54,695 bases of DNA from JANPBY01 sp963851405 (GTDB taxonomy: Bacteria; Actinomycetota; Actinomycetes; DATJPE01), in NCBI GenBank assembly GCA_963851405.1, contig CAWKPB010000002.1, positions 1 to 54,695 of the forward strand, in the 5' to 3' direction. The notes under the pieces were generated by a model. The model saw only the letters and a list, made by a program, of their open reading frames with translations. It was not told the DNA's origin and ran no database searches. The translations under genes and the position numbers were made by a program. Positions 8,944-17,835 of the stretch are shown here, piece by piece (positions within the stretch are counted from its first letter, which is position 1; each line of letters begins with the position of its first letter).

Positions 8944-9624
8944 GTGAGCGAGGGGACTGCGACCGACGACGAGTCGCCCAGCGCGATCGAGGAAGCCCCA
9001 CCGCCAGCACCGGCAGCTCCGGCCCCTGAGGCCCCTGCTCCGCGTGCGACTGCGACGGGCGGGGGACTGCCGCCCGACCGCCCGACGCCGCGGCGTGGGC
9101 GCGAGACCGTCCGCGACATGGTCTGGTCGCTCGCGGCGGTCGGCCTCTTGGTCGCGTTCCTCGTCGCCGTCACCTACCGGGACCGCCCCGACCCGATCCG
9201 TGTCGTCGATCCGGTTCCGGCCGGGGTGCAGGCCAAACAGGCCGCCCCGTTCGACGTCGTTGTCCCAGCCGGGTTGCCGGCAGAGTGGAAGCCGACCAGT
9301 GCTGGTTACGCCCCGGCGACCCGCAGCGCGATTCCCAACGCGGCGTCCTGGCAGGTCGGCTACGTCACACCGGCCGGGGACTACGCGGCGCTCGCGCAGG
9401 CCGAGGGTGATCCCGCGGTGGCCGTGCGAAACCTGGTCGAGGGCGCTCGCCCGGCCGGCGAAGGGGCAGGGCCCTTCGTGGGGTGGGCGCGATGGGAGTC
9501 CGACTCCGGGCGTCAGGCGTACGTGCTCGAACGACCGGACTCGACCGTGGTCGTGTTCGGTACGGCGAGTGACGAGGAGTTGGCCGTCCTGGCCGCTGCC
9601 CTGCGTCCCGATCCGACCCGCTGA
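8944..9624 (+). CDS. DUF4245-type single-pass membrane protein
   Basis: A 226-residue protein. It has a Pro/Ala-rich cytoplasmic tail of about 50 residues (EEAPPPAPAAPAPEAPAPR), one transmembrane helix (about 59-79, MVWSLAAVGLLVAFLVAVTY) and an extracellular domain that includes FDVVVPAGLP, GYVTPAGDYAALAQAEGD and VLERPDSTVVVFGTAS. This arrangement matches actinobacterial DUF4245 proteins, which commonly lie beside xseB/xseA. Function is unknown. It starts with GTG at 8944. It is convergent with xseB, with only 30 bases between. Confidence 0.75.
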   Translation: MSEGTATDDESPSAIEEAPPPAPAAPAPEAPAPRATATGGGLPPDRPTPRRGRETVRDMVWSLAAVGLLVAFLVAVTYRDRPDPIRVVDPVPAGVQAKQAAPFDVVVPAGLPAEWKPTSAGYAPATRSAIPNAASWQVGYVTPAGDYAALAQAEGDPAVAVRNLVEGARPAGEGAGPFVGWARWESDSGRQAYVLERPDSTVVVFGTASDEELAVLAAALRPDPTR

Positions 9625-9626
9625 TC

Positions 9627-9663
9627 GCAAGCGGCCAGCTATCCCACTTCTCAGCTAGCTTGC
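9627..9663. terminator. Possible bidirectional hairpin between convergent genes
   Basis: GCAAGC (9627-9632) pairs with GCTTGC (9658-9663), and inside it AGCT (9637-9640) pairs with AGCT (9653-9656). The structure fills the gap between the plus-strand DUF4245 gene and the minus-strand xseB and runs into the last xseB codons. There is no T-tract, so if it stops transcription it does so as an actinobacterial non-canonical hairpin. The pairing is seen; the role is inference. Confidence 0.35.
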
Positions 9664-9912
9664 GTCGTCGGCCGTCTCTGGCGCCTTGTCGGCGAGCCGG
9701 GCTCGGGCGCCGTCCAACCACTGCTGGCAGATGGCGGCCAACTCCTCGCCACGCTCCCACAAGGTGAGTGACTCCTCCAGGGTCGGGGCCCCGGACTCCA
9801 GGCGGGCCACGACTTCCATCAGCTCATCGCGCGCGGCCTCGAAGGAAAGCGCCGGCGGCTCGGCGACGACGGCCTCAGTGATGGCCGGCTGCGCGGCCTT
9901 GGGCTTGGTCAC
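9655..9912 (-). CDS. xseB: Exodeoxyribonuclease VII small subunit
   Basis: An 85-residue protein. Its conserved core is a two-helix hairpin: SFEAARDELMEVVARLESG, then LEESLTLWERGEELAAICQQ. This is the XseB signature, and the length is normal. It partners the XseA large subunit encoded just upstream on the same strand to degrade single-stranded DNA into oligonucleotides. A short acidic, Ala-rich tail follows. About 130 bases separate it from xseA, longer than usual, with no recognisable feature in the gap. Confidence 0.9.
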   Translation of the reverse strand: MTKPKAAQPAITEAVVAEPPALSFEAARDELMEVVARLESGAPTLEESLTLWERGEELAAICQQWLDGARARLADKAPETADDAS

Positions 9913-10043
9913 GGACGCGACCCTAGCGCCGCCCGCAGAAGCGGTGCCTTAGCCCGGCCTTCTTGGCCCGTACCCGGCCCCAAGGCACCACTTGCGGCGT
10001 TTGGGGCGTGCGGGCCATCGGCTGAGTGGATCGGCGGCGTCCC

Positions 10044-11252
10044 TTAGCCGGCGCGGGTCGCGTCGAAGCGACCCTGGGCGACCAGCACCCGAAGGTCGGC
10101 GCCAACCGCAACCTCGTCCGGGGAGCGGACGACCGACCCGTCCGCGAGCTGCACGACGGCGTACCCACGGTCCAACGTGGCGGCGGGGGACAGGGCGCGA
10201 ACCCGCGCGCGGACGTGGCCGATCTCGTCACCGGCCCGGTCCAACCGGTGGGTGAGCGCTCGAGCCGTACGGCTGCGGAGCTCGGCGACGGCCTGGTCCC
10301 GGCCGCGCACCAGCTCCAGCGGGTCGGCCAGCACTGGGCGGCTGGTGGCTTGGTCGAGCCCGCGCTGGTCCCGGTCGAGCCTGGATCGCAGCGCCGCGAG
10401 CGCGCGGGCGCGCGCCGTACGGACCCGGTTGAGCTCCTCGACCATGTCGGGCACGACCCGCCGCGCCGCATCGGTTGGTGTCGAGGCCCGCATGTCGGCG
10501 ACGAGGTCGAGCAGGGGCGTGTCCTGCTCGTGCCCGATGGCGCTCACGACCGGGGTGAGGCACGCCGAGACCGCCCGCAGCAGGGACTCCTCGGAGAACG
10601 GCAGCAGGTCCTCGACCGAGCCGCCCCCGCGGGTGATCACGATGACGTCGATCATGGGGTTGCGGTCGAGGCGGCGAAGGGCGTCAGTGACTTCGGGTAC
10701 GGCGAAAGCCCCTTGCACCGCAACGCTTTCCACCGTGAACGCCACGTCCGGCCAACGGTCGCGGGCGTTCTCCAGGACGTCGTGCTCGGCGGCCGAGCCA
10801 CGACCACAGATGAGGCCGACGCCGCGCGGGAGGAAGGGCAGCGGTCGTTTGCGCTCGACCTCGAACAGGCCCTCGGCGGCCAGGGTCGTACGCAACTGCT
10901 CCAGCCGAGCCAGCAGTGCACCCAGGCCCATCGAGCGGATCTCGGTGGCGACCAGGCTCAGCGTGCCGCGCTGCATGTAGAAGCCCGGCTTGGCGTGGAT
11001 GACCACCCGGGCGCCGTCGCTGAGCGGGGGAGTCACCGCATCGAGGACCCTCGTGGGACAGGTCACGGTCATCGAGACGTTGGCTACCGGGTCGCGAAGG
11101 GTGAGGAAGACCGTGTTGGTGCCGGGTCGTCGGCTGAGCTGGGCCACCTGGCCCTCGACCCACACCGCGCCAAGACGCGAGACCCAGTCCCCGATCAGTC
11201 GAGAGATGGTGCGTACGGGGACCGGCTGCTCCGGCGAGGTCTGCAGCGCCAT
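10044..11252 (-). CDS. xseA: Exodeoxyribonuclease VII large subunit
   Basis: A 402-residue protein with the XseA layout. There is an N-terminal OB-fold nucleic-acid-binding domain (TISRLIGDWVSRLGAVWVEG ... NTVFLTLRDP). A central catalytic domain contains IDVIVITRGGGSVEDLLPF and VVSAIGHEQDTPLLDLVADM, the most conserved family stretches. A long helical C-terminal region rich in Arg and Ala ends with the typical DRGYAVVQLADGSVVRSPDE. It forms the nuclease with XseB. It is divergent from ispH, with 56 bases between starts. Confidence 0.93.
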   Translation of the reverse strand: MALQTSPEQPVPVRTISRLIGDWVSRLGAVWVEGQVAQLSRRPGTNTVFLTLRDPVANVSMTVTCPTRVLDAVTPPLSDGARVVIHAKPGFYMQRGTLSLVATEIRSMGLGALLARLEQLRTTLAAEGLFEVERKRPLPFLPRGVGLICGRGSAAEHDVLENARDRWPDVAFTVESVAVQGAFAVPEVTDALRRLDRNPMIDVIVITRGGGSVEDLLPFSEESLLRAVSACLTPVVSAIGHEQDTPLLDLVADMRASTPTDAARRVVPDMVEELNRVRTARARALAALRSRLDRDQRGLDQATSRPVLADPLELVRGRDQAVAELRSRTARALTHRLDRAGDEIGHVRARVRALSPAATLDRGYAVVQLADGSVVRSPDEVAVGADLRVLVAQGRFDATRAG

Positions 11253-11308
11253 GACCGTCCTGTTCTTCGCCGGGTCGCGGGCGGCGGGAGTCCACCTACG
11301 ATGGGAGG

Positions 11309-12292
11309 GTGACTGAGCCTATGCCGGAGCCCTCCTCCCCACGCCGCGTGCTGCTCGCAGCTCCCCGCGGTTACTGCGCAGGAGTCGATCGGGCCGTGAT
11401 CACCGTCGAGAAGGCGCTGGACCTGTACGGCGCCCCGATCTACGTGCGCAAGCAGATCGTCCACAACAAGCACGTCGTTGAGACCCTCGAAGCGCGCGGC
11501 GCCATCTTCGTGGAGGAGACCGAGGAGGTGCCCGAGGGCGCGACGGTCGTCTTCTCGGCGCATGGGGTCGCCCCTTCCGTGCACGAGGAAGCCGCACAGC
11601 GCCAACTCAAGACCATCGATGCCACCTGCCCGCTGGTCACGAAGGTGCACCACGAGGCGCGCCGGTTTGCCAAGGAGGGCTATCAGATCGTGTTGATCGG
11701 CCATGAGGGCCACGAAGAGGTCGTGGGCACCATGGGTGAGGCCCCCGAAGCCATGACCATCGTGGACGGACCGGACAACGCGCGGTCGGTTGAGATCGAG
11801 GACCCGACGAAGCTGGCCTGGTTGTCCCAGACGACGCTGTCGGTGGATGAGACCGTCGCGACCGTCGAGGCGCTGCGCGAGCGTTTCCCGGAAATGATCG
11901 ATCCGCCGAGCGACGACATCTGTTACGCCACGCAAAACCGGCAGGTCGCGGTCAAGGAGATCGCCGCCGACAGTGATCTGGTCATCGTGGTGGGCTCGCG
12001 CAACTCCTCCAACTCGGTGCGGCTCGTCGAGGTCGCCTTGGATGCTGGCGCCGGGGCCTCGTACCTCATCGATGCGGCTTCCGAAGCGGACCCGGCGTGG
12101 CTCGAGGGTGTGACCACGGTCGGAGTCACCAGCGGAGCGTCGGTGCCCGAGGTGCTGGTCCGGGGGGTCCTCGCGTGGCTGGCCGAGCAGGGGTACGACC
12201 GGGTGGAGCAGGTGGTTTCGGCGCAGGAGAGCCTGCTGTTTGCGCTGCCACCGGAGCTGCGTCGCGACATCAAGGCCGCGCAGAGCGCCTGA
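11309..12292 (+). CDS. ispH: 4-hydroxy-3-methylbut-2-enyl diphosphate reductase (IspH/LytB)
   Basis: A 327-residue protein catalysing the last step of the MEP isoprenoid pathway, reduction of HMBPP to IPP and DMAPP. The three Fe-S cysteines are present: C23 (GYCAGVDRAV), C107 (DATCPLVTKVH) and C204 (DDICYATQNRQ). The conserved SAHGV, the HEE region and the TQ-x-RQ motif are also intact. The GTG start at 11309 precedes the fixed N-terminal strand by a short extension. It is convergent with the DUF6542 gene, with 10 bases between. Confidence 0.95.
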   Translation: MTEPMPEPSSPRRVLLAAPRGYCAGVDRAVITVEKALDLYGAPIYVRKQIVHNKHVVETLEARGAIFVEETEEVPEGATVVFSAHGVAPSVHEEAAQRQLKTIDATCPLVTKVHHEARRFAKEGYQIVLIGHEGHEEVVGTMGEAPEAMTIVDGPDNARSVEIEDPTKLAWLSQTTLSVDETVATVEALRERFPEMIDPPSDDICYATQNRQVAVKEIAADSDLVIVVGSRNSSNSVRLVEVALDAGAGASYLIDAASEADPAWLEGVTTVGVTSGASVPEVLVRGVLAWLAEQGYDRVEQVVSAQESLLFALPPELRRDIKAAQSA

Positions 12293-12302
12293 ACGACTCG
12301 CG

Positions 12303-12749
12303 TCAGCTGGTACGCCGCCAGCGGACCAACACGATCACTCCTGCCGCCAGTGTCCCGGCCCACAGGGCCGGGGCGCTGATCGCGAGCGTGGACACGACGT
12401 CGAGGGTCAGGTCGGACACGGCCCGGGTGGCGCTGTCGACGATGGCTTCGCCTAAGGCCAGGACGAAGAACACCAGGGGCGGCACGATCACTGCTGTGAG
12501 CAGGTGGCTGGGGCGGACCTGGAGCGCCGCATAGACCGAAGCCGCCACGAACGCGACCCCGAAGATCAGCCCGGAGTCGAGGGTGAAGCGGTCGATGAGC
12601 AGGCCGACCAGGCTTCCGGCCAAGACGATGACGACGACTCCGGCCGAGGTCAGCCCGTGCTGCGCGCCCTGCGTCGAGGGGGGACGAGCCTTCGGCTTCT
12701 TCGCGGTGCTGGGTGCCCTTGGGGATAGCTCAGGCGGCAGCTCGGTCAC
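12303..12749 (-). CDS. DUF6542-type membrane protein
   Basis: A 148-residue protein. After a Pro/Lys-rich leader there are four hydrophobic segments, roughly residues 34-50, 57-78, 83-105 and 120-142, and it ends in a basic RWRRTS tail. The pattern and its place between ispH and rmuC match actinobacterial DUF6542 proteins of unknown function. Its start overlaps the rmuC stop (ATGA), so it is translationally coupled to rmuC. Confidence 0.7.
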   Translation of the reverse strand: MTELPPELSPRAPSTAKKPKARPPSTQGAQHGLTSAGVVVIVLAGSLVGLLIDRFTLDSGLIFGVAFVAASVYAALQVRPSHLLTAVIVPPLVFFVLALGEAIVDSATRAVSDLTLDVVSTLAISAPALWAGTLAAGVIVLVRWRRTS

Positions 12750-14179
12750 GCGCCGAGGCTACCCGCGCCGAGCTCGTCGGCCGCGTCACCGCGGCGGTCA
12801 CCAGCGGTCGAGTCGCTGGCCGCTGAGTCGACAGCCCGGCCCTCAACTCCGTACCGGGTGTCGGTGCTCAGCTCGAGGTCGAGGCCCTCCAGCATGAGCG
12901 GCTGCGCCGGCACGAGCAGCTCGTGACTGGTCAGCGGCCGAACGGCGGCGGAGTCCAGAACGCGCGGGGTGTCCAAGCTCTCGTCGACAAACTTGAGGTC
13001 CTTCAGCTTGCGGGCGCTGATCAACACGCGGGACTCCAGCGAGCCCACTGCCGTGTTGTAGTCGCGCACGACCGCGCCGATGGTCCGGCCGAGCTTGTCG
13101 ACGTGACCGCCGAGGGTGCCCAGCCGGTCGTAGAGCTCACGGCCGAGGTCGAAGACGACCTGGGCGTTGTCGGCCAGCGCCTCCTGCTTCCAGGCGTAGG
13201 ACACCGTGCGCAGCAGGCTCAGCAGGGTGCTGGGAGTGGCGATGATGACCTGTTGTTCCATCGAGTACTCCTGCAGGCCCGGGTCGGCCGACAACGCGTG
13301 GACCAGGAAGGACTCACCGGGGACGAAGAGCACGACGAAGTCCGGAGCGTTGCTGAACTGCCGCCAGTAGGCCTTGCTGGCGAGGGTGTTGACGTGCTCG
13401 CGCAGGTGGCGGGCGTGGGCGGTGAGGCGGGCTGCGGCGACCTCGGGGTCTTCGGACTGCGAGGAGTCGAGGAATGCGGCCAGCGACACCTTGGCGTCGA
13501 CGACGATCTGCTTGCCGCCGGCCAGGTGGACGACGAGGTCGGGGCGGGCCAGGCCGTCCGGGGTGGCGACGCTGACCTGGGTCTCGAAGTCGCAGTGCTC
13601 GACCATGCCGGCCAGCTCCACGACCCGACGCAGCTGCATCTCACCCCAGGCACCGCGCGCTTGCGGGGCCTGGAGGGCGCGGACCAGGGTGCGGGTCTCG
13701 GCCTGCAGGCTCTGCGAGGTCTGGGCGGCGATGCGGACCTGTTCCATCAGGCTCGCGTGTGAGGCGGCGCGGGACTGGTCGTTTTCCCGGATGGATTGGG
13801 CGACCTTGCCCAGGGTCTCCCGGATCGGCTCGACCAGCTGCTCCACCTCGACGGTGCGCTTGGCGAACTCGGCCGCCTGGGTCTGCTGCGAAGCCTTGAG
13901 CCGCTGGTCGGCGAGTGCGAGGAAGGCTTCGTTGTTGTGGTGCAGCGCCTGCGCGGCCACGGCTTGGAACTGCTCGGCCTGCTGGGCCTGGGCCCCGCGC
14001 AGCTGCTCGAGGCGATCGGCGGCAGCCGCGCGCTCGGCGTCGAGGGTGGCGGAGAGCGCAGCGACCTCACGCTCGGCGGCACCAGCGCGGCTCTCGCTTC
14101 GGGCCCGGCCGATCAGCAGGCCAAGGACCACGCCCAACCCAAGGCTGGCGAGTCCGAGCAGCACCCCGTTGATGAACAT
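12746..14179 (-). CDS. rmuC: DNA recombination protein RmuC
   Basis: A 477-residue protein. An N-terminal membrane helix (FINGVLLGLASLGLGVVLGL) is followed by a long coiled coil (about residues 30-180, rich in Ala, Glu and Gln) and then the conserved RmuC domain with RGAWGEMQLRRVVELAGM, FETQVS, DLVVHLAGGKQIVVDAKVS and PDFVVLFVPGE. RmuC limits inversions at inverted repeats in E. coli; the domain has a restriction-endonuclease-like fold. Length is normal. It is in an operon with the DUF6542 gene. Confidence 0.92.
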   Translation of the reverse strand: MFINGVLLGLASLGLGVVLGLLIGRARSESRAGAAEREVAALSATLDAERAAAADRLEQLRGAQAQQAEQFQAVAAQALHHNNEAFLALADQRLKASQQTQAAEFAKRTVEVEQLVEPIRETLGKVAQSIRENDQSRAASHASLMEQVRIAAQTSQSLQAETRTLVRALQAPQARGAWGEMQLRRVVELAGMVEHCDFETQVSVATPDGLARPDLVVHLAGGKQIVVDAKVSLAAFLDSSQSEDPEVAAARLTAHARHLREHVNTLASKAYWRQFSNAPDFVVLFVPGESFLVHALSADPGLQEYSMEQQVIIATPSTLLSLLRTVSYAWKQEALADNAQVVFDLGRELYDRLGTLGGHVDKLGRTIGAVVRDYNTAVGSLESRVLISARKLKDLKFVDESLDTPRVLDSAAVRPLTSHELLVPAQPLMLEGLDLELSTDTRYGVEGRAVDSAASDSTAGDRRGDAADELGAGSLGA

Positions 14180-14277
14180 GGCCCCAGACTCTCAGCCGGC
14201 ACCGACACCCCCCGGTACCGCCGCGCCCCATCCGCCCTTGAGGGCGGGCCGAGGAACCCCGTCGCGAAAGGTTGTGG

Positions 14278-14292
14278 TTGACGTTGGGTCAA
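14278..14292 (+). promoter_or_regulatory. MerR-type dyad operator
   Basis: TTGAC, GTTGG, GTCAA: a perfect 5-bp inverted repeat with a 5-base centre, followed by CCTCTAGGGT. It lies 17 bases upstream of the MerR gene start. The TTGAC arm doubles as a -35 box. The CTAGGGT just downstream is a plausible -10. An inverted repeat between -35 and -10 is the classic MerR-family site. The dyad is seen; its use by this MerR protein is inferred. Confidence 0.6.
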
Positions 14293-14309
14293 CCTCTAGG
14301 GTCGAGGGC

Positions 14310-15089
14310 GTGGGTCGGGAGGCGCAGCGGTGGAGCACCCAGGAGGTCGCCCGGATGGCGGGTGTCACCTCCCGGACGCTGCGCCACTACGACGCCACGG
14401 GAGTGCTGCGCCCGGTGGGCGTCGGCACCGGCGGCGTGCGGTGGTACGGCCGGGCGGAGCTCGTACGGCTGCAAGAAGTGCTGGTGTTGCGCGAGCTCGG
14501 CCTCGGCTTGGACGCCATCAGGACGGTCGTCGACGGCACGACCGACCGGGCGGAGGCTCTGGCGCGACACCGCACGGTGCTGAGCGTTGAGCGCGAGCAC
14601 CTCGACGCGGTCATCGCCACGGTGGAACGGACGATCGCTGACCTGGAAGGAGAAGCCGACATGGCTGCGGAGGAGCTGTTTCTGGGGTTTGACCCCCAGC
14701 GGCAGAAGGCGTACGAGCAGGACCTGGTCGATGACTGGGGAGTGAGCCCCGCCGCGATGAAGCGTTCGAAGACGGCGGTGCGGGCGATGGGGCCTGAGGA
14801 TATCGCCGCCAACGAGGCCCAGCGCGCCGAGATCGAGGCGGCGCTCTTGGCGCTGATGAGGGCGGGCGCGCCGCCGGAGGATCCGCGCGTCCTCGAGGCG
14901 CTCCAGCCGCACTGGCGGCTGACCGGGCGCTACTGGGGTGAAGCGCCGTCGGCGGAGGCGTACTCCGGTCTGGGCGAGATGTATGTGCAGCATCCGGACT
15001 TCAAGGCCCGCTATGACGCGATGGCCGACGGCTTCGCCGAGTGGCTCAGCACGGCCATGACCGCCTACGCACTCGGGAGCGGTCACTAG
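14310..15089 (+). CDS. MerR-family regulator with TipAS ligand domain
   Basis: About 259 residues from a GTG start at 14310. The N-terminal winged HTH is WSTQEVARMAGVTSRTLRHY with GVRWYGRAELVRLQEVLVLREL, then a dimerisation coiled coil (ALARHRTVLSVEREHLDAVI). The C-terminal part, from about MAAEELFLGFDPQRQKAYE to the end, is a TipAS/albicidin-resistance-type domain that binds peptide antibiotics in known members. A dyad operator lies upstream. The stop is 9 bases before two ABC exporters on the same strand, suggesting a drug-responsive export operon. The same frame is open far upstream, antisense to rmuC, and that part is not coding. Confidence 0.87.
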   Translation: MGREAQRWSTQEVARMAGVTSRTLRHYDATGVLRPVGVGTGGVRWYGRAELVRLQEVLVLRELGLGLDAIRTVVDGTTDRAEALARHRTVLSVEREHLDAVIATVERTIADLEGEADMAAEELFLGFDPQRQKAYEQDLVDDWGVSPAAMKRSKTAVRAMGPEDIAANEAQRAEIEAALLALMRAGAPPEDPRVLEALQPHWRLTGRYWGEAPSAEAYSGLGEMYVQHPDFKARYDAMADGFAEWLSTAMTAYALGSGH

Positions 15090-15098
15090 GCTGCCGGG

Positions 15099-16022
15099 AT
15101 GTCGCTGATCGGCGCGCGAGGGCTGACCAAGCGCTTCGGCGACGCGGTGACAGCCTTGGACGATCTCACCCTGGACCTCGAGCCGGGGGTGATTGGGCTG
15201 GTGGGCGCGAACGGCGCCGGCAAGTCGACGCTGTTGAAGATTCTGCTCGGCCTGTCGCGGGCGACCTCGGGCACCGCGACCGTCTTCGATCTGGACGTGA
15301 GGACCGACGCGCTGCGGATCCGGCAGCTCGTGGGCTACATGCCCGAGCACGATTGCCTCCCGCCTGACCTGACGGCGACCGAGCTGGTCGTCCACATGGC
15401 TCGGATGTCGGGTCTTCCCACGACCGCGGCGCGCGAACGCGCGGCCGACGTGTTGCGTCATGTGGGCCTGTACGAGGAGCGCTACCGCTCCATCGGTGAC
15501 TACTCCACGGGGATGCGCCAGCGCGTGAAGTTGGCGCAGGCGCTGGTGCACGACCCGCGGCTGGTGTTCCTCGACGAGCCGACGAACGGCCTCGACCCCG
15601 GCGGCCGCGACGAGATGCTCACCCTGATCCGACGGATCGGCAACGACTTCGGCATCTCGGTGCTGGTCACCTCCCACCTGATGGGGGAGTTGGAGCGCAT
15701 CTGCGACCACGTCGTCGTGATCGACGGCGGACGGTTGATGCGGTCGTCCCCGACGGCGTCGTTCACGGCGGTCACCCAGCTGCTCACCCTCGAGGTCAGC
15801 GAGCGCGCGGACGAGGTGGCCGCCCACCTCTCCGCGGCGGGGATCGGGGTCCGGCCCGTGGGCGCCGCCCTTGAAGTCGAACTGCGCGATGCCACCACCT
15901 ACGACGCGGTACGCGACCTGGTCGCCGACCTCGGCGTGGGCCTCCTACGGCTGCAGCAGGGCCGCCACCACATGCTCGACATCTTCCGCCCCGCCGAGGA
16001 TGACGAGCGGAGCGCGTCGTGA
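15099..16022 (+). CDS. ABC transporter ATP-binding protein (first exporter)
   Basis: A 307-residue ATPase. Walker A is GANGAGKST, the signature is YSTGMRQRVKLAQAL and Walker B is LVFLDEPTNGLDP, with the switch His in VTSHLMGE. The C-terminal about 80 residues resemble the regulatory extension of ABC-2 type drug and copper exporters. It is the first of four genes that overlap stop to start, with an ATP-binding/permease/ATP-binding/permease order. It follows the TipA-like MerR gene by 9 bases. Confidence 0.88.
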   Translation: MSLIGARGLTKRFGDAVTALDDLTLDLEPGVIGLVGANGAGKSTLLKILLGLSRATSGTATVFDLDVRTDALRIRQLVGYMPEHDCLPPDLTATELVVHMARMSGLPTTAARERAADVLRHVGLYEERYRSIGDYSTGMRQRVKLAQALVHDPRLVFLDEPTNGLDPGGRDEMLTLIRRIGNDFGISVLVTSHLMGELERICDHVVVIDGGRLMRSSPTASFTAVTQLLTLEVSERADEVAAHLSAAGIGVRPVGAALEVELRDATTYDAVRDLVADLGVGLLRLQQGRHHMLDIFRPAEDDERSAS

Positions 16023-16906
16023 GCGGCCCCGGCGACGGCGGGGTCATCCACGACATCGGCTATCGCGGCTACACCGGCCCGCGCCTCGGCGCGGATTACA
16101 TCGGTCGGTCGCTGTTCGTACACAGCTTGAAGGGGGCGTACGGGCTGGGCCGCGCAACCCGCGCGAAGGTGATGCCGATCTTGTTGCTGGCGCTCATGAT
16201 CGCCCCGGCCGTGGTGATCGTGTCCGTGGTCAACGCGCTGGGCGAGAAGGAACTGCCGATCGACTACACCGAGTACGCCGTACGGCTGCAGATCGTCATC
16301 GCCGTGTTCGTCGCGTCCCAAGCGCCGCAGCTGGTCTCTCGCGACCTGCGCTTCCATGTGGTGGAGCTCTACTTCGCCCGGCCACTGAGCCGGGCCACGT
16401 ACGTCAACGCGAAGTTCCTCGCGATGACCGTGGCGCTGTTCATCCTCATGGCCGCTCCGCTGCTGGTGCTCTACCTGGGGGCGCTGCTGGCCAAGCTGGC
16501 GTTCTGGAAGCAGACGGGAATGTTGTTCATCGGCCTGGTCGGGGCCTTGATCTTCGCGCTGATCCTGGCCAGCATCGGGCTGCTCATTGCCGCGGCTACT
16601 CCTCGGCGCGGGATCGGCGTGGCCGCGATCATCGCGGTGCTGCTGGTCCTGTCCGGGATCTCGGGGATCATGCAGGAGATTGCCTTTGAGCTGGGCAACG
16701 TCAGCATCGCCGGGTACGCGGGGCTGCTCTCGCCCTTCGCGCTCGTCGACGGCGTGCAGACCTGGGTGCTCAGCACCGAACCCACCGGGGTGGCTGGACC
16801 TCCCGGGACCCTCGGCGGCGCGGTCTTCGTCGGACTCACGGTCGCAGTCATCGTGGGCTGCTACGCCTTGCTGTTGCGCCGCTACCGGTCAGTGGCCGTC
16901 ACATGA
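16019..16906 (+). CDS. ABC-2 type permease (first exporter)
   Basis: A 295-residue protein with a cytoplasmic N-terminus (IHDIGYRGYTGPRLGADYIG) and six hydrophobic helices, including MPILLLALMIAPAVVIVSVV, MTVALFILMAAPLLVLYLGA and ALIFALILASIGLLIAAAT. RDLRFHVVELYFARPLSRATYV is the loop commonly seen in ABC-2 permeases that couple to the ATPase. The GTG start overlaps the ATPase gene by 4 bases and the stop overlaps the next gene by 4 bases. The substrate is unknown. Confidence 0.83.
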   Translation: MSGPGDGGVIHDIGYRGYTGPRLGADYIGRSLFVHSLKGAYGLGRATRAKVMPILLLALMIAPAVVIVSVVNALGEKELPIDYTEYAVRLQIVIAVFVASQAPQLVSRDLRFHVVELYFARPLSRATYVNAKFLAMTVALFILMAAPLLVLYLGALLAKLAFWKQTGMLFIGLVGALIFALILASIGLLIAAATPRRGIGVAAIIAVLLVLSGISGIMQEIAFELGNVSIAGYAGLLSPFALVDGVQTWVLSTEPTGVAGPPGTLGGAVFVGLTVAVIVGCYALLLRRYRSVAVT

Positions 16907-17835
16907 GCGAGCTGCGCTTGGAGAGCGTCTCTCGTTGGTTCGGCAACGTGGTGGCGGTCAACGACGTCTCCATGACGATCGGGCCCGGCGTGACGGGACT
17001 GCTCGGCCCGAACGGTGCCGGAAAGTCGACCCTGATCCACATGATGGGTGGCTTCCTCGCGCCGTCGTCGGGGAGCTGCACCCTCGACGGCGAACCGGTG
17101 TGGCGCAACGAGTCCATCTACCGCCGCATCGGGATCGTCCCCGAACGCGAGGCCACCTACGACGTGCTCTCCGGCTGGGCGTTCGTGTTGGCCAACGCCA
17201 AGTTGCATCGGCTCCCTGACCCGGGCGCCGCGGCCACCCGCGCCCTCGACGTCGTCGAGATGTCGGACGTGGCCGGCCGTGAGATCAGCACGTACTCCAA
17301 GGGCATGAAGCAGCGGATCAAGATGGCCTCCGCGCTGGTGCATGACCCACCGGTGTTGATGCTCGACGAGCCGTTCAACGGGATGGACCCGCGGCAGCGG
17401 CTGCAGCTGATGGCGCTGCTGACGGCGATGGCCGAGCAGGGCCGTACCGTCTTGTTCAGCTCTCACATCCTCGAAGAGGTCGAGGAGATCGCCGGCACGA
17501 TCGAGGTCATGGTGGCTGGCCGGCACGCGGCCTCCGGTGACTTCCGGGAGATCCGCCGCCTGATGACCGAGCGCCCGCACCAATACACCGTGCGATCCAG
17601 CGACGATCGGGCGCTGGCCGCTGCGCTGATCGCCGACGGGTGCGTCTCGTCGGTCCAATTGGTGGGTACGGCCGGCGGGGCCAGCGACCGCGCGCTGCAC
17701 GTCGAGGCCACCGATCAGGGCCGGTTCGTGCACGTGCTGCCCGTAGTCTCACGAGACGCGGGCATCACCTTGTTTGAGGTGACGCCAGCCGACGAGTCGT
17801 TGGAGAGCGTCTTCGCCTATCTGGTGGCTCGATGA
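16903..17835 (+). CDS. ABC transporter ATP-binding protein (second exporter)
   Basis: A 310-residue ATPase with Walker A GPNGAGKST, signature YSKGMKQRIKMASAL and Walker B VLMLDEPFNGMDP. It is a paralogue of the protein encoded at 15099 and, like it, has a C-terminal extension (about residues 215-310) that may bind the permease. It is translationally coupled to both flanking permease genes. The two ATPases may form one heteromeric pump or two pumps; the sequence does not decide. Confidence 0.87.
   Translation: MSELRLESVSRWFGNVVAVNDVSMTIGPGVTGLLGPNGAGKSTLIHMMGGFLAPSSGSCTLDGEPVWRNESIYRRIGIVPEREATYDVLSGWAFVLANAKLHRLPDPGAAATRALDVVEMSDVAGREISTYSKGMKQRIKMASALVHDPPVLMLDEPFNGMDPRQRLQLMALLTAMAEQGRTVLFSSHILEEVEEIAGTIEVMVAGRHAASGDFREIRRLMTERPHQYTVRSSDDRALAAALIADGCVSSVQLVGTAGGASDRALHVEATDQGRFVHVLPVVSRDAGITLFEVTPADESLESVFAYLVAR

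Noticed and set aside
13374..14309. Upstream extension of the MerR frame opposite rmuC
   Set aside because: It is antisense to the conserved RmuC domain; the MerR HTH begins right after GTG 14310.
14289..15827. 512-codon minus-strand open frame
   Set aside because: It runs antisense through both the MerR and ABC genes, whose motifs are clear on the other strand.
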